Shown in pieces: positions 19,270-32,300 of a stretch of 64,000 nt of DNA. Source of the DNA: Elymus sibiricus (taxonomy: Eukaryota > Streptophyta > Magnoliopsida > Poales > Poaceae); contig CM077671.1 in NCBI GenBank assembly GCA_039707655.1, positions 303,614,509 through 303,678,508 on the forward strand, in the 5' to 3' direction. The notes under the pieces are model-generated. The model saw only the letters and a program-made list of their open reading frames with translations, had not been told where the DNA came from and made no database searches. Position numbers and translations under genes: made by a program. The stretch's first letter is position 1. Every line of letters starts with the position of its first letter.

Positions 19270-22005
19270 CTAATGGTTCAGCAGCTGTGATGACGTAGCA
19301 TCCGAGAACTGCCGTGAGAATGCCTTCTCCTCCTCATGGCCCTCTAGCTGACCAAAGTGCTGGACAACATCGGCCACACTCTTCGGAAGATCCGCGAAGA
19401 CCACTGCAGAAAGCCACAACTGGGTGAGCTCGACGCACCCTTTTCTGCCAAACACACATTGCGATAAATATGGCTTACCCTCGGCTAAATGCTCCACTTC
19501 CCGGAGCTCCTGGCAATCGGACCATGCCACGGTCTGGACCTCGGAGTGCGCATGTTGAAGCTTCTTGAGCTCTTCCTTTGCCTGCGCCCCTTCGACCTGA
19601 AGTTTGTTGCGTGCTTCGTACACATCCTTTAGGGTCTCCTCGACCTCCAGGACCCGCGCCTGGTCCATCTCCTGGGCCACCTTCTCGGCAGCTCGGGCCT
19701 CCTTCGCCTTTGCGGCCACAACCTTTTGCTGCTCTGCCTCCCGCCAAGCTTCTTTGAGCTTGGCTTTGAGCTTCTCAAGCTCGGCCAAGGCCACTGCCAT
19801 TCAAATAGTTCGGCATCAGCCACTAATTCAATAAAAAATGAAGTATGCTTCTCGCAATTCAACGTAACATTAAAAAAACATGAAGTGCTACTCGTTTACC
19901 TTGAGACTGCACGAACTTTTGGTTTATCAGGTCGAGGTCCTTGTCAGACCTCTCAAGCTTCCGGTTTATCTCCGCTATCTCCTCGCAGACAGCGCCCGGA
20001 GCTGAGGTAGAAACCTGAAATAGAAAGTTCTTGATATAAGCCTCACCATTAAGTTTTCAACCTCAGACGAGAGCTTTAGGCAGCGTCCTGGGGGCTATTA
20101 ATCAAGCTATTCCTTCTATTTGATCCCAACCCCGGTTCTTCGAAACCAGGCTCGGGGGCTACTTGCCGACCAGGCTGTTTGGAAGGCCATAAGAACTTGT
20201 CCTTGGACGGATATATGGATTTGCGACTCAAGGGCAAAAAAGAAAATTATTCGCACAAAGGATAAAGAAATACCTCGAAGCTTGTAACGAGGCCCTTGAA
20301 GACCTCGTCCAATCTGGCCTTCGCGGACCGGAAACCCTATAGCACCGTGCCTATCAAGGATAGGCACGGTGCACTTCCTTGTGGGAGAAGCCCTTCAGGG
20401 TCTCCTCTACCTCCTTGGTCCACCCTGCGCTGGACCACCCTTGGGCAGGAGGTGGGGTGGCAAGACCTCGGGCCCTAGCACCTGGGTGCTGGGTGGAGGG
20501 GTCTTTGGCCACAGTGCTGGAGCCGAGGCAGACTCCGGCTGGGCCGACGATTGGCCCCGCACTTCCTTGGCAACCTCGGGGATCTCATCCCCTCGGCCCT
20601 GCAGGACCGAAGCTTTGGCCTCGGCCATGATGGTTGACCCTCCAGCCCCTATTGTGTCAACCTGGGGAGCTAGAGTAGAAGTCACCTCCCCCGGCCCGTC
20701 ACGAGCTGGCGAAGGAGGAGAGGGGACCGGGGACCCGCTGGGGGATGGCATCCCGCTCGAAGAATCGCTTGGGCATACCTTTGGAAGACTGTGAAAAGAC
20801 GCTCATGTGAGCTTACTCCTACTAAAGTATAGTCCTAATGAAATACAGAACATAGAAAACAGTAGCATACCTTCGGGGTGCCGGTTTCTTCCTCCCCAGA
20901 ACAAGAGGATCATCCTCAGAGTCGTCAAAAAGCACGACTTCCCCAACGACTTGCCGGCGGCCCCGACCGAGGTTTTCTTCAACCTCTTCTGACCGTTCTT
21001 CCACACACCGGCCTCGGTGTCTTCTGGCGCCGCCCTCTTTCCTTTAAGGGAAGGATCATCCTCCTTCGCGTCTTCATGGACGATGGAGGTGTGGGTCTCC
21101 TCGGACCGGGAAACCGAAGCCTCCCACTTCCGAAGACCCGTCCGGCTCCCCTGGGACTTGGTCCCCTTAGGGACCACCACGTGCGGCTCCTCGATCAGGA
21201 GTGCCGTAAGATGAAGAGTTCTTGCCTCCTCTGGCAATGGGGCTAGGCACCGCATGGCATGCATCTTGGCTGACCAATTCTGTACATGTCAAGCAAAACG
21301 ATTCATTAAGATCAGTCTCACCGTGTGTAGGAGAAAGAATACAAACAAGTGTGTTAGAGCACTTACTCGTGGGGCTCCATAGGCAGCCTCGAAGCCGCGG
21401 TCTTGCCCCTCCTCGGGGATGTCGTCCTTGGCCAGCTCAAGTAGCTGCGTCAACATGTCGCCCAGGTTGGTGTGGAAGAAGTGGAGGACTCGTCCTACCT
21501 CCTCGGGTTTATACTCCCACATCGGTTATGCCCGAAGTTGGAGTGTGAGTACCGGGCGGTTGAGCATAACGTTGATCATGTCGGGAAGCTCGAGGTCCTT
21601 CTCGAGGGACCACTATTAGATTTTCCCAACCAGAGCCTTCACCTCAGTGGCATTCCCCCAGGCAACGCGCTTCTTCGTCTAGGACTGAGCTTGTGTGGAG
21701 GTCCGGCCTAAAAGGTAGGGACCTCGGCCTGGCCAGGGGCGAGCGGCTCAGTGATGTAAAACCACTCGCGCTGCCATTCCTTCACCGTCTTGATGAAGGT
21801 GCCCTTGAACCAATTAGCGTTCTGGTTCTTGTTGACCATGGCACCTTCGGACTGTGCCAGATCAAAGTCACTAGACTTCAGCTTGACCCCAAAGGGTATT
21901 CAGCCAAAGGAAGAAGTGCGGCTCACAGCGGAGGAAGGCCTCGCAGACCGCGATGAAGGAGGCAAGGTGAAGGATGGAGTTCGGGGCCATGTGGTGGAAG
22001 TCGAG
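19270..22005 (-). pseudogene. Broken antisense ORF of the Tat-type element (gypsy-type transposon protein, PF04195-like)
   Basis: Read on the minus strand from 22,005. The first piece (HHMAPNSILHLASFIAVCEA, about 21,990-21,900) resembles the plant 'putative gypsy-type transposon' domain. Next come a conserved W-rich piece (NANWFKGTFIKTVKEWQREW, about 21,820-21,760) and 21,522-21,289. Further pieces are a charged KR-rich part at 21,264-20,870, a Pro/Ser-rich linker at 20,751-20,407, and a long coiled coil at 19,800-19,270 (Ala/Glu/Lys heptads such as ELEKLKAKLKEAWREAEQQK). Frames change and stops intervene, and introns may account for some of the breaks. The function of this ORF class is not known. 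The N-terminal end is cut off by the insertion at 22,006. Confidence 0.65.
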
Positions 22006-22340
22006 TGATACTCGTGATCTGCGTTGGGTTTTCTGTGAAGAGGAACGGGTAATCTCAGCACAAAGTGGGTAAGTATTTCCCTCAGTTATGAAACCAAGGT
22101 TTATCGAACCAATAGGAATACCAATCCTCAACCGTCTTCAGCGGCTGCACACAAAAGAACAAACAACTTGCACCCAACGCCGACAAGAGGGTTCTCAATC
22201 CCCTTGATCTCGTTATTTGCAAGCAAGTGAGTTCTGTAGATAATTGTAGATAACAGTAAAGTGCAAAATAAAATAAAAGGTAATAAATAACAGCAAGGTA
22301 ATGATAGCGTTTGTGAATTTATAAGTGAGAAAACCAGGGG

Positions 22341-25300
22341 TGTAACACCCTGGTTTTCGCTCCTGTTTTTTTTCCTTCGCGGGATTTGCCTCCCGTCTTT
22401 TTTCTCGGTGTTATTGGATTTTCTCTAGCTCTTGGGTATATGAAGATGGTCATCTAACCTTGCCTTTCCTATCCAACCAGAGATTCTCTCCGGTCTAACC
22501 TTGCCACCCAAGATCCATCTCAGGACTTTGTCATCAGAACCCTACCTTCCGAGTTGCCGGAAGGGAAACCCTGATCCTTCCAGTTACAAAGAAACCCCAA
22601 TTTCCTTTGATCTGCTGACTCCCAAACTTTTCCCAGTGATAATCCCACACCAATAAACCCTGGATATGCAAAAATATTGCCAAGTCATTTGCAATATTTT
22701 TCATTTATAATTAATTCCTTTTTCTGCCAATTAAAGGAATTAAATCCAGGAAAATATCTAGCCATCTCCAAAGTTCATGAAAACTTGTGGAGATATTATT
22801 TGTGATCATATTGAGCTCCCATAAAAATATTGGCTACAATTAAATAAGGGAAATTGCCTTTTCCTATTTAAAGCCAATATTGCATTTTGGGCCCTTTCTA
22901 AAGGAGCTACCATTTTGGTAGCCAGGAAAAATCCCAAATAAATTGTGGAGCTTCTCCTATCCATATTTGCATCATTCCCACCAAGAACCCAAGTTCCATA
23001 GTTCAAATTTTGAGCACAACATCAATTTGCAAATTCTGTCCAGTGGGGCAATTTGCAAAGGAAGTGCTTGAACCCTTGATCTATTTGAGCTGAAATTTTT
23101 CATGGTGATTAACATTGATAAATCTCTCATGGAAACCAAAAATCAGCTCAATTCATCTATCTATTCTCCCACAGCAATTTTCCCAAGTTTCTGTCCATTT
23201 GGAAGCACTGTGAAGGAAGTACCATTTTGGTGTACCCAAATGGTATGAAACTTTTACAGTGGCTTCATATGTTCATATCATCATCACACACCAAATTTGG
23301 GCCATTTCCATCTAGCCATTTGACCCCAGCATCATTCCTTTCATTTTTGTCCAGTTTGCCAAGTTGTACAGGAAGTGCCAGCTAGGCTTGCCCATTTGTG
23401 CTGAATCTTGGCCAAGATAATCACCCTAGTGAGTGACCAACCTCTGCCAAGCATCAGGCCAAGGTGAGCACTGTGGTGGCCACACCACATGTCAAACACT
23501 TGCTGGTCAGAACCTAAGTCAGCTCTCATCTGTCATCTTCTGCCCCCACTTCACTCCAAAACCTCTCTAGTCAGCTCAGCGAAGCAAGGAGAAGGCCCCA
23601 GACACAAATTGGCTGCGAGTGCAGCATGGCAACGCCGTGGCCACGCGGTGACTGTGTGCAGTGGACGCCAAGGCAGAGCACCGCATACCCAGAGGCTTCG
23701 GGAGCTTGCTCCCGCGGGCTCCGGCTTGTCCGGCAGCGCCGACGAGCTCCCCACCGCACGCGTGGCTCGTCTGGAAGTCTCTCCCCCTCGTCCCCTAGCT
23801 CGTGGCTGCCTCTGCCGACATCGGTTCACTGCCGGAATCTCGCCACGGCGACGTGCCTCTCGAAGCTCCGTCCGGCATCGGCTAGCCCTCCCCTCGGCTA
23901 CAAATAGCTCGCCCTGAGCTCCTCCGCACCTCACCACCCTCTCCCCCCCTCCTCTCTAGCTCACTGGAGCCCTCCCTCCACTCTCTGGCCGCCGCCGTCC
24001 GCCATGGCCGCCGCACGGCCACGGCCAAATTCTCCCACCAATGGCTCCCTCTGCTCCACCTGGCCACCCCAGGCGAGTACCACCACCACCCGCAAGCCCT
24101 ATCCGCCTTCAGTTTGCTCCGGGGTAGGACGTAGCCTTGCCCCCGAGCTCACCACCGCCGCCGTTCGCCTCCACCCGCACCCACCTGCTACAGAGCCTCC
24201 CCGCCGCCACCACTGGCACCCACCGGCGCGGCACGGAGCACCTCCTCCATCCCCGCCATCCCCGCGAACCCGCGCCCACCGGAGCCGCCACATCAACCGG
24301 AGCCGCCGCCCTAGGCCGCACCGTGGAGCCCCATCTCCGCCCGTCCGCAACCGCGCCCGAGACCTCCTCTGCGCGCGGGGGTCGCCGGCGCACCCGCCGT
24401 CTGCTCACTGGCCGGAGAAGCTCACCGGAGCACCGGGGCCACGCCGGAGCTGGAGCTCCCTGCCGCCGCATCGAGGAAAGGCAGGGAGGAGGAGGAAGAA
24501 AGAGAGGGAAGAGAGAGAAGCCGACGTGGGGCCCGGCCGTCAGCGAGTGGAGGCCGCCACGTCATCTAAGTGGAAGCGCCCCGGGTGGCAGTATGTTGTT
24601 CGCACAGGATAACGTATTTCTCCCTAGTGCGCGACCAGCCGAGCTGACAGGGACCCGGTTGAAAATATTCTTTTTACAAATAGGTCCCTGACAGAAAAAC
24701 CTTTATATGTTTTCGATCGTAACTCCGATTCAGGTGAAACCAACGCTCACGTCTTCAGTGCGTCGAGCCCGTTCCGATGAAGTCACTTTCATAATGTTGA
24801 CACATTCGGAAAATGACTATTTTGCCCTTGCCTTCTGTCAGTCCCCTCCGAGAGAGAACGGTTTCCGGCGATTCGTCCGCAGACTCTCCACACTTCTCCC
24901 GGAGTATCCCTTCACCCCCAGGCAAGCTGACCATCTGATATATGTCCTAAAGCGTTGCTCTGTGTTATTCTTGCGTGTTTAATTAATGATTATGCCGGTG
25001 ATAGAAATAATTAAACTTCTGCAAGATTGCACTTACTGTTTACCTCACTTTCATTTACCTACTATATAATAATTCAAAGTAAACTGATTTAATGCCTAGC
25101 TGATGCCATCTCAAGTTATTGCGATAAACCACTAAGCTTGCTAAATGAACTTAGTCGGTTGATCTTGAGTCACCTGTCCGGATTTATTCGTGCAACCACA
25201 TTTGCCGATATGGGACGACCTTGACTTGGTCTGATCGCGTGCTCTTTTATCGGTACCACCCCCGAGGGAAGGTTATGCGTGCGCGCTACCCTGGTCCGGT

Positions 25301-26316
25301 AGGCGGCGATAACCTTGTGAGCCCAGTTGAGTTATATGGTACCAGGTCCCCGTTTGGGACAGTTTGTTTGGCCACGACGGTGGCAGGTGTCACGAGGTGA
25401 CACATGGGCCACCCAAGGCATGACCCTGGGATGGTATGATTGTCGGTGGTACGGTAGGAGAGTCACGGGTTAGGCAAGTTTCGTTGGAGCAACGCTGGTC
25501 CACCCGAATGGGATCACGAGGCCAGGTGCTCCATGGTGTGGGTAAAGTGCGCAACCTCTGCAGAGTGAAAAATCTATTCGAATAGCCGCGTCCACGGTAT
25601 TGGACAGCCCGTCCAGGCCTCGCTAGGTGGTCAATCGTAACAGTGATAATAATGAGGGAAGAACTTGTCTTATGCCCTGAAGTACTCAATGGATCATGGA
25701 TGTTCTGAGGGTTGTAAGGCAACCCGGAAGAGAGTAAGCTGAATCTGGTTAAGGTTTATATTGGATCCTGAGATTATTCAGAATATGGATTATTTACCTG
25801 ATATGCTTTACTTTACTGCATTTTACTTTAGTGGCTATCTTGCTAGATAAACCTGTTATGACTTGATAATTGATATTGCTAGCTAGTGATGCTATGCCAT
25901 GTGAATTAATGTTGCTCTAATATTAAATGCATGCTTGAATGCCATGGATTGCTTTGCTTGGTGTATATGTTAGTTGGTTTGCTCTCGAGTACATTCAAAA
26001 GTACTCAGCGGCCTTTAACATGGCCAGGTTCACATAAGGATCTGTCGTCCGTCCTCGAGAAGCCGGAGCGTTCGCGGGCTAGGAGAGTAACCCAGTCAGA
26101 TCCCTGTGGATTGGAGCCGCACCAAGACCCTGCTGCCTTAGATAGAGCTTTTCCGCTGCCATCACTCTTGTAATATATCTTGTAAGACTTATATATCCAT
26201 TAATAGAAATGCATGTGTTCATGATACTTGTTGTAAACGCGCATGCCAGAGTGATTTCCTGGGCTGGTATGCGTGGCGACCGTCTGGCTACAGTGGTAAT
26301 CAGGCGGGGCGCCACA
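22341..26316 (+). repeat. 5' LTR, 3,976 bp
   Basis: It contains a GC-rich gene-like leader at about 23,600-24,600 after a TATA-like TACAAATA (23,899-23,906). The ORFs at 23,489-24,691 are low-complexity Pro/Arg/Ser-rich frames, present on both strands, without domains. Confidence 0.88.
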
Positions 26317-26321
26317 AAGGA

Positions 26322-26333
26322 TGGTATCAGAGC
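26322..26333 (+). other. Primer-binding site
   Basis: TGGTATCAGAGC, complementary to the 3' end of plant initiator-Met tRNA, starts 5 bases after the 5' LTR. Confidence 0.85.
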
Positions 26334-29288
26334 AGCCAGGCTGACTATAGGTTACCCTAGCCAGACTTCATTGTCTTGTGGTCAGTAGAAAGCCCAGATG
26401 GATTTCAGCCATCTTTGCCAGATAGGCACGGCTACTATTGATCATAAGGCAACCCCATAGGTTTTGGCTCCATCAAACCCCAACTCTCGTGGCCTTTGCC
26501 TCCGGTGTGAAATGCTCGCACCAGGCAACGACCCGTGAGCCCTGAACCTCTAAGTAAACCAGATATCCTTACCCTGCTTGCTAACCATGGCATTTCTCTT
26601 CTTACTCTAGTTTCCTTTGGGAAACGCCTATCAATTCCATCTTTCCCCGATAACCCTATGATCGTTGACCAAGCCACTTTGGCTATGGTCCTGCATCGAG
26701 TGTGATGTTCTCTAAGGAAATAGTAGGAGATTGACACCAGTGCTACCAGGAGCATTGTGTGGTTTCGCTTCTAAATCCTTAGAGGTGCATCGAGTGTGCT
26801 ATACTAGTTATACTAGTGGATCCTTGGCTACATGTGTAAGGTCCGCAAAAATTTGAGCTTTATTCGCTTTTTGGTTTTTCGCGGTTCTTGTTCCGTTTCC
26901 TCGCTCCGACTGGATCCATCCGCAAGTGCCGTCAAGAAGATCAGCATGCAACCGGGATAATACCCAATAATCCCAACTCAGCAAGAGTCCTGTTCAGTCA
27001 ACTACCTGATATTCAGAACATTACCACCGGATCTATCAAGAATGAAGAATGGGTCAGAAGCAGAATCTGTGTGCAACAGACAAGGCCAGAATATACCTGA
27101 GAGAGTTTGCCTCAGAACAAATCACGCCTAAGGAACAGGCAGATGAGCTACTAAGAATGAACACCAGTAAGGACAAATTATTCCGTCCGCGATACAGGGA
27201 TTATTTCAGTCAGTGAAGTGAACCCCGAGTCTTCTCTCAATGGACCCAAGAATCATTTATTACCCACAGAAGACATATTTCAAGAATGTGAAGGCGCCGA
27301 GAGCAACAACTAAACTTTGGTATGATGATACGAATTTCAAAGCATATCTTGGAATTCACCGATGCAAATACAAAATTTCTGGGCACTGTTAACAAGGTTT
27401 GCGAGAAATATGGATAAGTTTACGGTTGCCTAGAATCAATGAGAACTTCAAATGCTTGGAAGTTCAACTAAATCAAATGGAATTATCCGCCGACTATGTA
27501 CTACCGGAAACATATGGTATTCAGGATTAATTGTGAACATGAGATCTGCATCGGTCATGCAACCTTTACAGCAACAATAATCAGACCAACAGAAGGACAA
27601 GCGATGTGCATGACCAATAGAATATCTTCAGTCAAGGTATGGCCTATATCAAGTTTGGCTTCGCTATGGATAAAATTCCGGATACTTCGGAAGGAAGCCA
27701 GAACCGGCCATAGATCCGACGATACATCACAGCAAAAGGCTTCTGGTATAAGGAACCCAGCCTTCCTCCGCAAGCTACTGAGAAGAGCTTACGATGCCAG
27801 ATTGCCAATCTTCCTCGGTACGCCACTCGGTGAGAGATCCTTCTGGGATACGGCACTCCCATCTTCCACAGCGTGCTACCACGGAAAACTTCCGGCATAA
27901 GGCACCCGACCTTCCACAGTAATTAAGCCACGTGAAGGAAAACTTTCGAGGCACGATACCCAGCCTTCTTCAGCACACTACCCTGGCAGAAGCTTCGAGC
28001 ATAAGGAATTCAGTCTTCTTCAACACGCCATCGTGCCTACAACAAGCTTGTCAGGAGCACGAACTAGTCTGGACACACATCCGCCTCAGAACTCAGTGAT
28101 TATGAAAGGAATTATCTTACCCCTGCATGTGTTGTGAGCATGCAGTCCAGTGGATCAGTTCGTGTGAGCCACTCGTACACGGGAATGACTGTGTCCAGAG
28201 AAATAATGGCCCCATACTTCAAGGAAGGATATGAGCACAGCAGTCCCTACGAGGTATGCAAGAGTAAGTTCTGAGAACAAGCCCAACAAACCGAGAAAAC
28301 AATCAAGGAGCCGTGTTGGCAGGTCATTACAGGTCCATCAAAGGAATCTTCAAGAACAAAGAAGCTTCGGATAAACAACCTCCGTGACGATCAACAAGAT
28401 ACAGCTTCACAGACGGAGTGGTATTACCAATCCTTGTCAGACTCTTGCATATGCGGCCACAACAATGCATTACCTGCGGTTACAAGTGAGATTGCCTCAC
28501 TCATCATGAATATGGGCCATCAACCAAGATAAGAGGCTATGCTCCGAAAGATACACCGGATGATAGCCATACTATGCTCAGCTCAGTGGTCGTAGCAAGG
28601 ACTACAGAGGCTATATATGACAAAGCCCTCTCCACAAGCGATAGAGTTTGAAACAAGACCTTCAGGTAGAATGACTCAAAGCACATCAGCAACAACAGCT
28701 CATAGACATCATGACATCATTGGAATAAGAGATTACTGTCTATGATTACTTTGTGATCATGCCTGACATGTCAGTTAGGGATGTGACAGTAATAACCTGG
28801 TCATACTGGATTGTGGAAACACCTAGGACAAAGTCAGAATGCCTAAGGCAGAGAGAAACATCAGTATGGAACCCACAGCCAGACTGAGCATTCTGACACG
28901 GCAAAAAGAAAGTCATCCCACCCACTCGAGGCCATACGAGCACGTAGGCCTTGTTCCAGGAAAGGATGACTTGCCCATGACAGTCAGAGTACGAAGCATC
29001 GCAATAAAAACCGAAGCAGTTGCCTCTGGGCCGTGGAACCCGAGCTGTTTGTTGATATTACTCGCTACCCCACCCGACAACACCGCTACCAGGACAAAAG
29101 GTACACCTGACAGGAAAGAGAAGGATTCAAGAAAGTTGTGTGCAAAGACAACACGTGGTCCATCAGAAGAGGCAGTTAAAGGGTCGGTGAACCAACGAAG
29201 ACAAGACCGATGATGGATCCAAGTCGCACACAGGTAAGTCCCCCTTCACCGGGAGGTAAGCCCGTAAATCTCGAGGACGATATTTTCT
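26334..29288 (+). other. Non-coding interior of the 4-kb-LTR element
   Basis: About 3 kb with only short ORFs on either strand and no gag, protease, reverse transcriptase or integrase motif that I can see. Contains a degenerate repeat at about 27,740-28,040. Confidence 0.7.
27740..28040 (+). repeat. Degenerate repeat with CTTCN(5)AGCACRC-type core
   Basis: Cores such as CTTCTTCAGCACACTA, CTTCCACAGCGTGCTA and CTTCTTCAACACGCCA recur at spacings of about 50-95 bp, each preceded by a GGCATAAGGCACCC-like segment. Eroded, no perfect copies. Confidence 0.5.
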
Positions 29289-29303
29289 TAAGGGGGGTAG
29301 GTT
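29289..29303 (+). other. Polypurine tract before the 3' LTR
   Basis: TAAGGGGGGTAGGTT directly precedes the LTR start. Confidence 0.75.
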
Positions 29304-32300
29304 TGTAACACACTGGTTTTCGCTCCTATTTTTTTTCCTTCGCGGGATTTGCCTCCCGTCTTTTTTCTCGGTGTTATCGGATTTTCTCTAGCTCTTGGGT
29401 ATAGGAAGATGGTCATCTAACCTTGCCTTTCCTATCCAACCAGAGATTCTCTCCGGTCTAACCTTGCCACCCAAGATCCATCTCAGGACTTTCTCATCAG
29501 AACCCTACCTTCCGAGTTGCCGGAAGGGAAACCCTGATCCTTCCAGTTACAAAGGAACCCCAATTTCCTTTGATCTGCTGACTCCCAAACTTTTCCCAGT
29601 GATCATCCCACATCTATAAACCCTGGATATGCAAAAATATTGCCAGGTCATTTGCAATATTTTTCATTTATAATTAATTCCTTTTTCTGCCAGTTAAAGG
29701 AATTAAATCCAGGAAAATATCTAACCATCTCCAAAGTTCATGAAAACTTGTGGAGATATTCTTTGTGATCATATTGAGCTCCCATAAAAATATTGGCCAC
29801 AATTAAATAAGGGAAATTGCCTTTTCCTATTTAAAGCCAATATAGCATTTTGGGCCCTTTCTAAAGGAGCTACCATTTCGGTAGCCAGGAAAAATCCCAA
29901 ATAAATTGTGGAGCTTCTCCTATCCATATCTACATCATTCCCACCAAGAACCCAAGTTCCATAGTTCAAATTTTGAGCACAACATCAATTTCCAAATTCT
30001 GTCCAATGGGGCAATTTGCAAAGGAAGTGCTTGAACCCTTGATCTATTTGAGCTGAAATTTTTCATGTGATTAACATTGATAAATCACTCATGGAAACCA
30101 AAAATCAGCTCAATTAATCTATCTATTCTCCCACAGCAATTTTCCCAAGTTTCTGTCCATTTGGAAGCACCGTGAAGGAAGTACCATTTTGGTGTACCCA
30201 AATGGTATGAAACTTTGACAGTGGCTTCATATGTTCATATCATCATCCTACACCAAATTGGGCCATTTCCATCTAGCCATTTGACCCTAGCATCATTCCT
30301 TTCATTTCTGTCCAGTTTGCCAAGTTGTACAGGAAGTGCCATCTAGGCTTGCCCATTTGTGCTGAATCTTGGCCAAGATAATCACCCTAGTGAGTGACCA
30401 ACCTCTGCCAAGCATCAGACCAAGGTGAGCACTGTGGTGGCCACACCACATGTCAAACACTTGCTGGTCAGAACCTAAGTCAGCTCTCATCTGTCATCTT
30501 CTGCCCCCACTTCCCTGCAAAACCTCTCTAGTCAGCTCAGCGAAGCAAGCAGAAGGCCCCAGACACAAATTGGCTGCGAGTGGAGCGTGGCAACGCCGAG
30601 GCCACGCGGTGATCGTGTGCAGTGCACGCCAAGGCAGAGCACCGCATGCCCAAAGGCTTCGGGAGCTCGATCCCGCAGGCTCCGGCTTGTCCGGCAGCGC
30701 CGACGAGCTCCCCACCGCACGCGTGGCTCGTTTGGAAGTCTCTCCCCCTCGTCCCCTAGCTCGTGGCTGCCTCTGCCGACATCGGTTCGCCGCCGGAATC
30801 TCGCCACGGCGACGTGCCTCTCGAAGCTCCGTCCGGCGTCGGCTAGCCCTCCCCTCGGCTACAAATAGCTCGCCCCGAGCTCCTCCGCACCTCACCGTCC
30901 TCTCCCTCTCCTCTCTAGCTCACCGGAGCCCTCCCTCCACTCTCTGGCCGCCGCCGTCCGCCATGGCCGCCGCACGGCCTCGGCCAAATTCGCCCACCAC
31001 CGGCTCCCTCTGCTCCACCTGGCCACCCCAGGCGAGTACCACCACCACCCGCAAGCCCTCCCCGCCTTCAGTTTTCTCCGGGGCAGGCCGTAGCCTCAGC
31101 CCCGAGCTCACCACCGCCGCCGTTCGCCTCCACCCGCACCCACCTGCTACAGAGCCTCCCCGCCACCGCCACTGGCACCCACCGGCGTGGCACGGATCAC
31201 CTCCTCCATCCCCGCCATCCCCGCGAACCCGCGCCCACCACATCAACCGGAGCCGCTGCCCTAGGCCGCGCCGTGGAGCCCCATCTCCGATCGTTCCCAA
31301 CCACGCCCGAGACCTCCTCTGCGCGCGGCGGTCGCCTGCGCACCCGCCGTCTGCTCACTGGCCGGAGAAGCTCACCGGAGCACCGGGGCCACGCCGGAGC
31401 TGGAGCTCCCTGCCGCCGCATCGAGGAAAGGCAGGGAGGGGGAGGAAGAAAGAGAGGCAAGAGAGAGAAGGCGACGTGGGACCCGACCGTCAGCGAGTGG
31501 AGGCCGCCACGTCATCTAAGTGGAAGCGCCCCGGGTGGCAGTATGTTTTTTGCACAGGAAAACGTATTTCTCCCTAGTGCGCGACCAGCCGAGCTGACAG
31601 GGACCCGGTTGAAAATATTCTTTTTACAAACAGGTCCCTGACAGAAAAACCTTTATATCTTTTCGATCGTAACACCGATTCAGGTGAAACCAACGCTCAC
31701 GTCTTCAGTGCGTCGAGCCTATTCCGATGAGGTCACCTTCATAATGTTGACACATTTGGAAAATGACTATTTTTCCCTTGCCTTCTGTCAGTCCCCTCCG
31801 AGAGAGAACGATTTCCGGCGATTCGTCCGCGGACTCTCCACACTTCTCCCGGAGTATCCCTTCACCCCCAGGCAAGCCGACCATCTGATATATGTCCTAA
31901 AGCATTTCTCTGTGTTATGCTTGCGTGTTTAATTAATGATTATGCCGGTGATAGAAATAATTAAACTTCTGCTAGATTGCACTTACTGTTTACCTCACTT
32001 TCATTTACCTACTATATAATAATTCAAAGTAAACTGATTTAATGCCTAGATGATGCCATCTCAAGTTATTGCGATAAACCACTAAGCTTGCTAAATGAAC
32101 TTAGTCGGTTGATCTTGAGTCACCTATCCGGATTTATTCATGCAACCACATTTGTCGGTATGGGACGGCCTTGACTTGGTCTGATCACGTGCTCTTTTAT
32201 CGATACCACCCCCGAGGGAAGGTTATGCGTGCGCGCTACCCTGGCCCGGTAGGCGGTGATAACCTTGTGAGCCGAGTTGAGTTATATGGTACCAGGTCCC

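Larger units (their letters stand above)
13918..22005 (+). mobile_element. Tat-type Gypsy element, 5' part, interrupted
   Basis: Level 1 of the nest. The 5' LTR (13,918-14,411) is followed by a broken gag-protease region, about 1.5 kb of non-coding text, then a broken ORF on the opposite strand. Gag-protease upstream and an antisense ORF downstream is a known arrangement of Tat-lineage elements in grasses (for example Grande and RIRE2). I see no reverse transcriptase or integrase, so this is probably a non-autonomous derivative. The Athila-type element interrupts it at 22,006. Its remainder and 3' LTR should lie right of the window. Confidence 0.75.

Noticed and set aside
23489..24691. Long Pro/Arg/Ser-rich ORFs on both strands
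   Set aside because: Part of a GC-rich LTR; the same zone in the second LTR (30,450-31,641) has different frame lengths, and no domain is visible.
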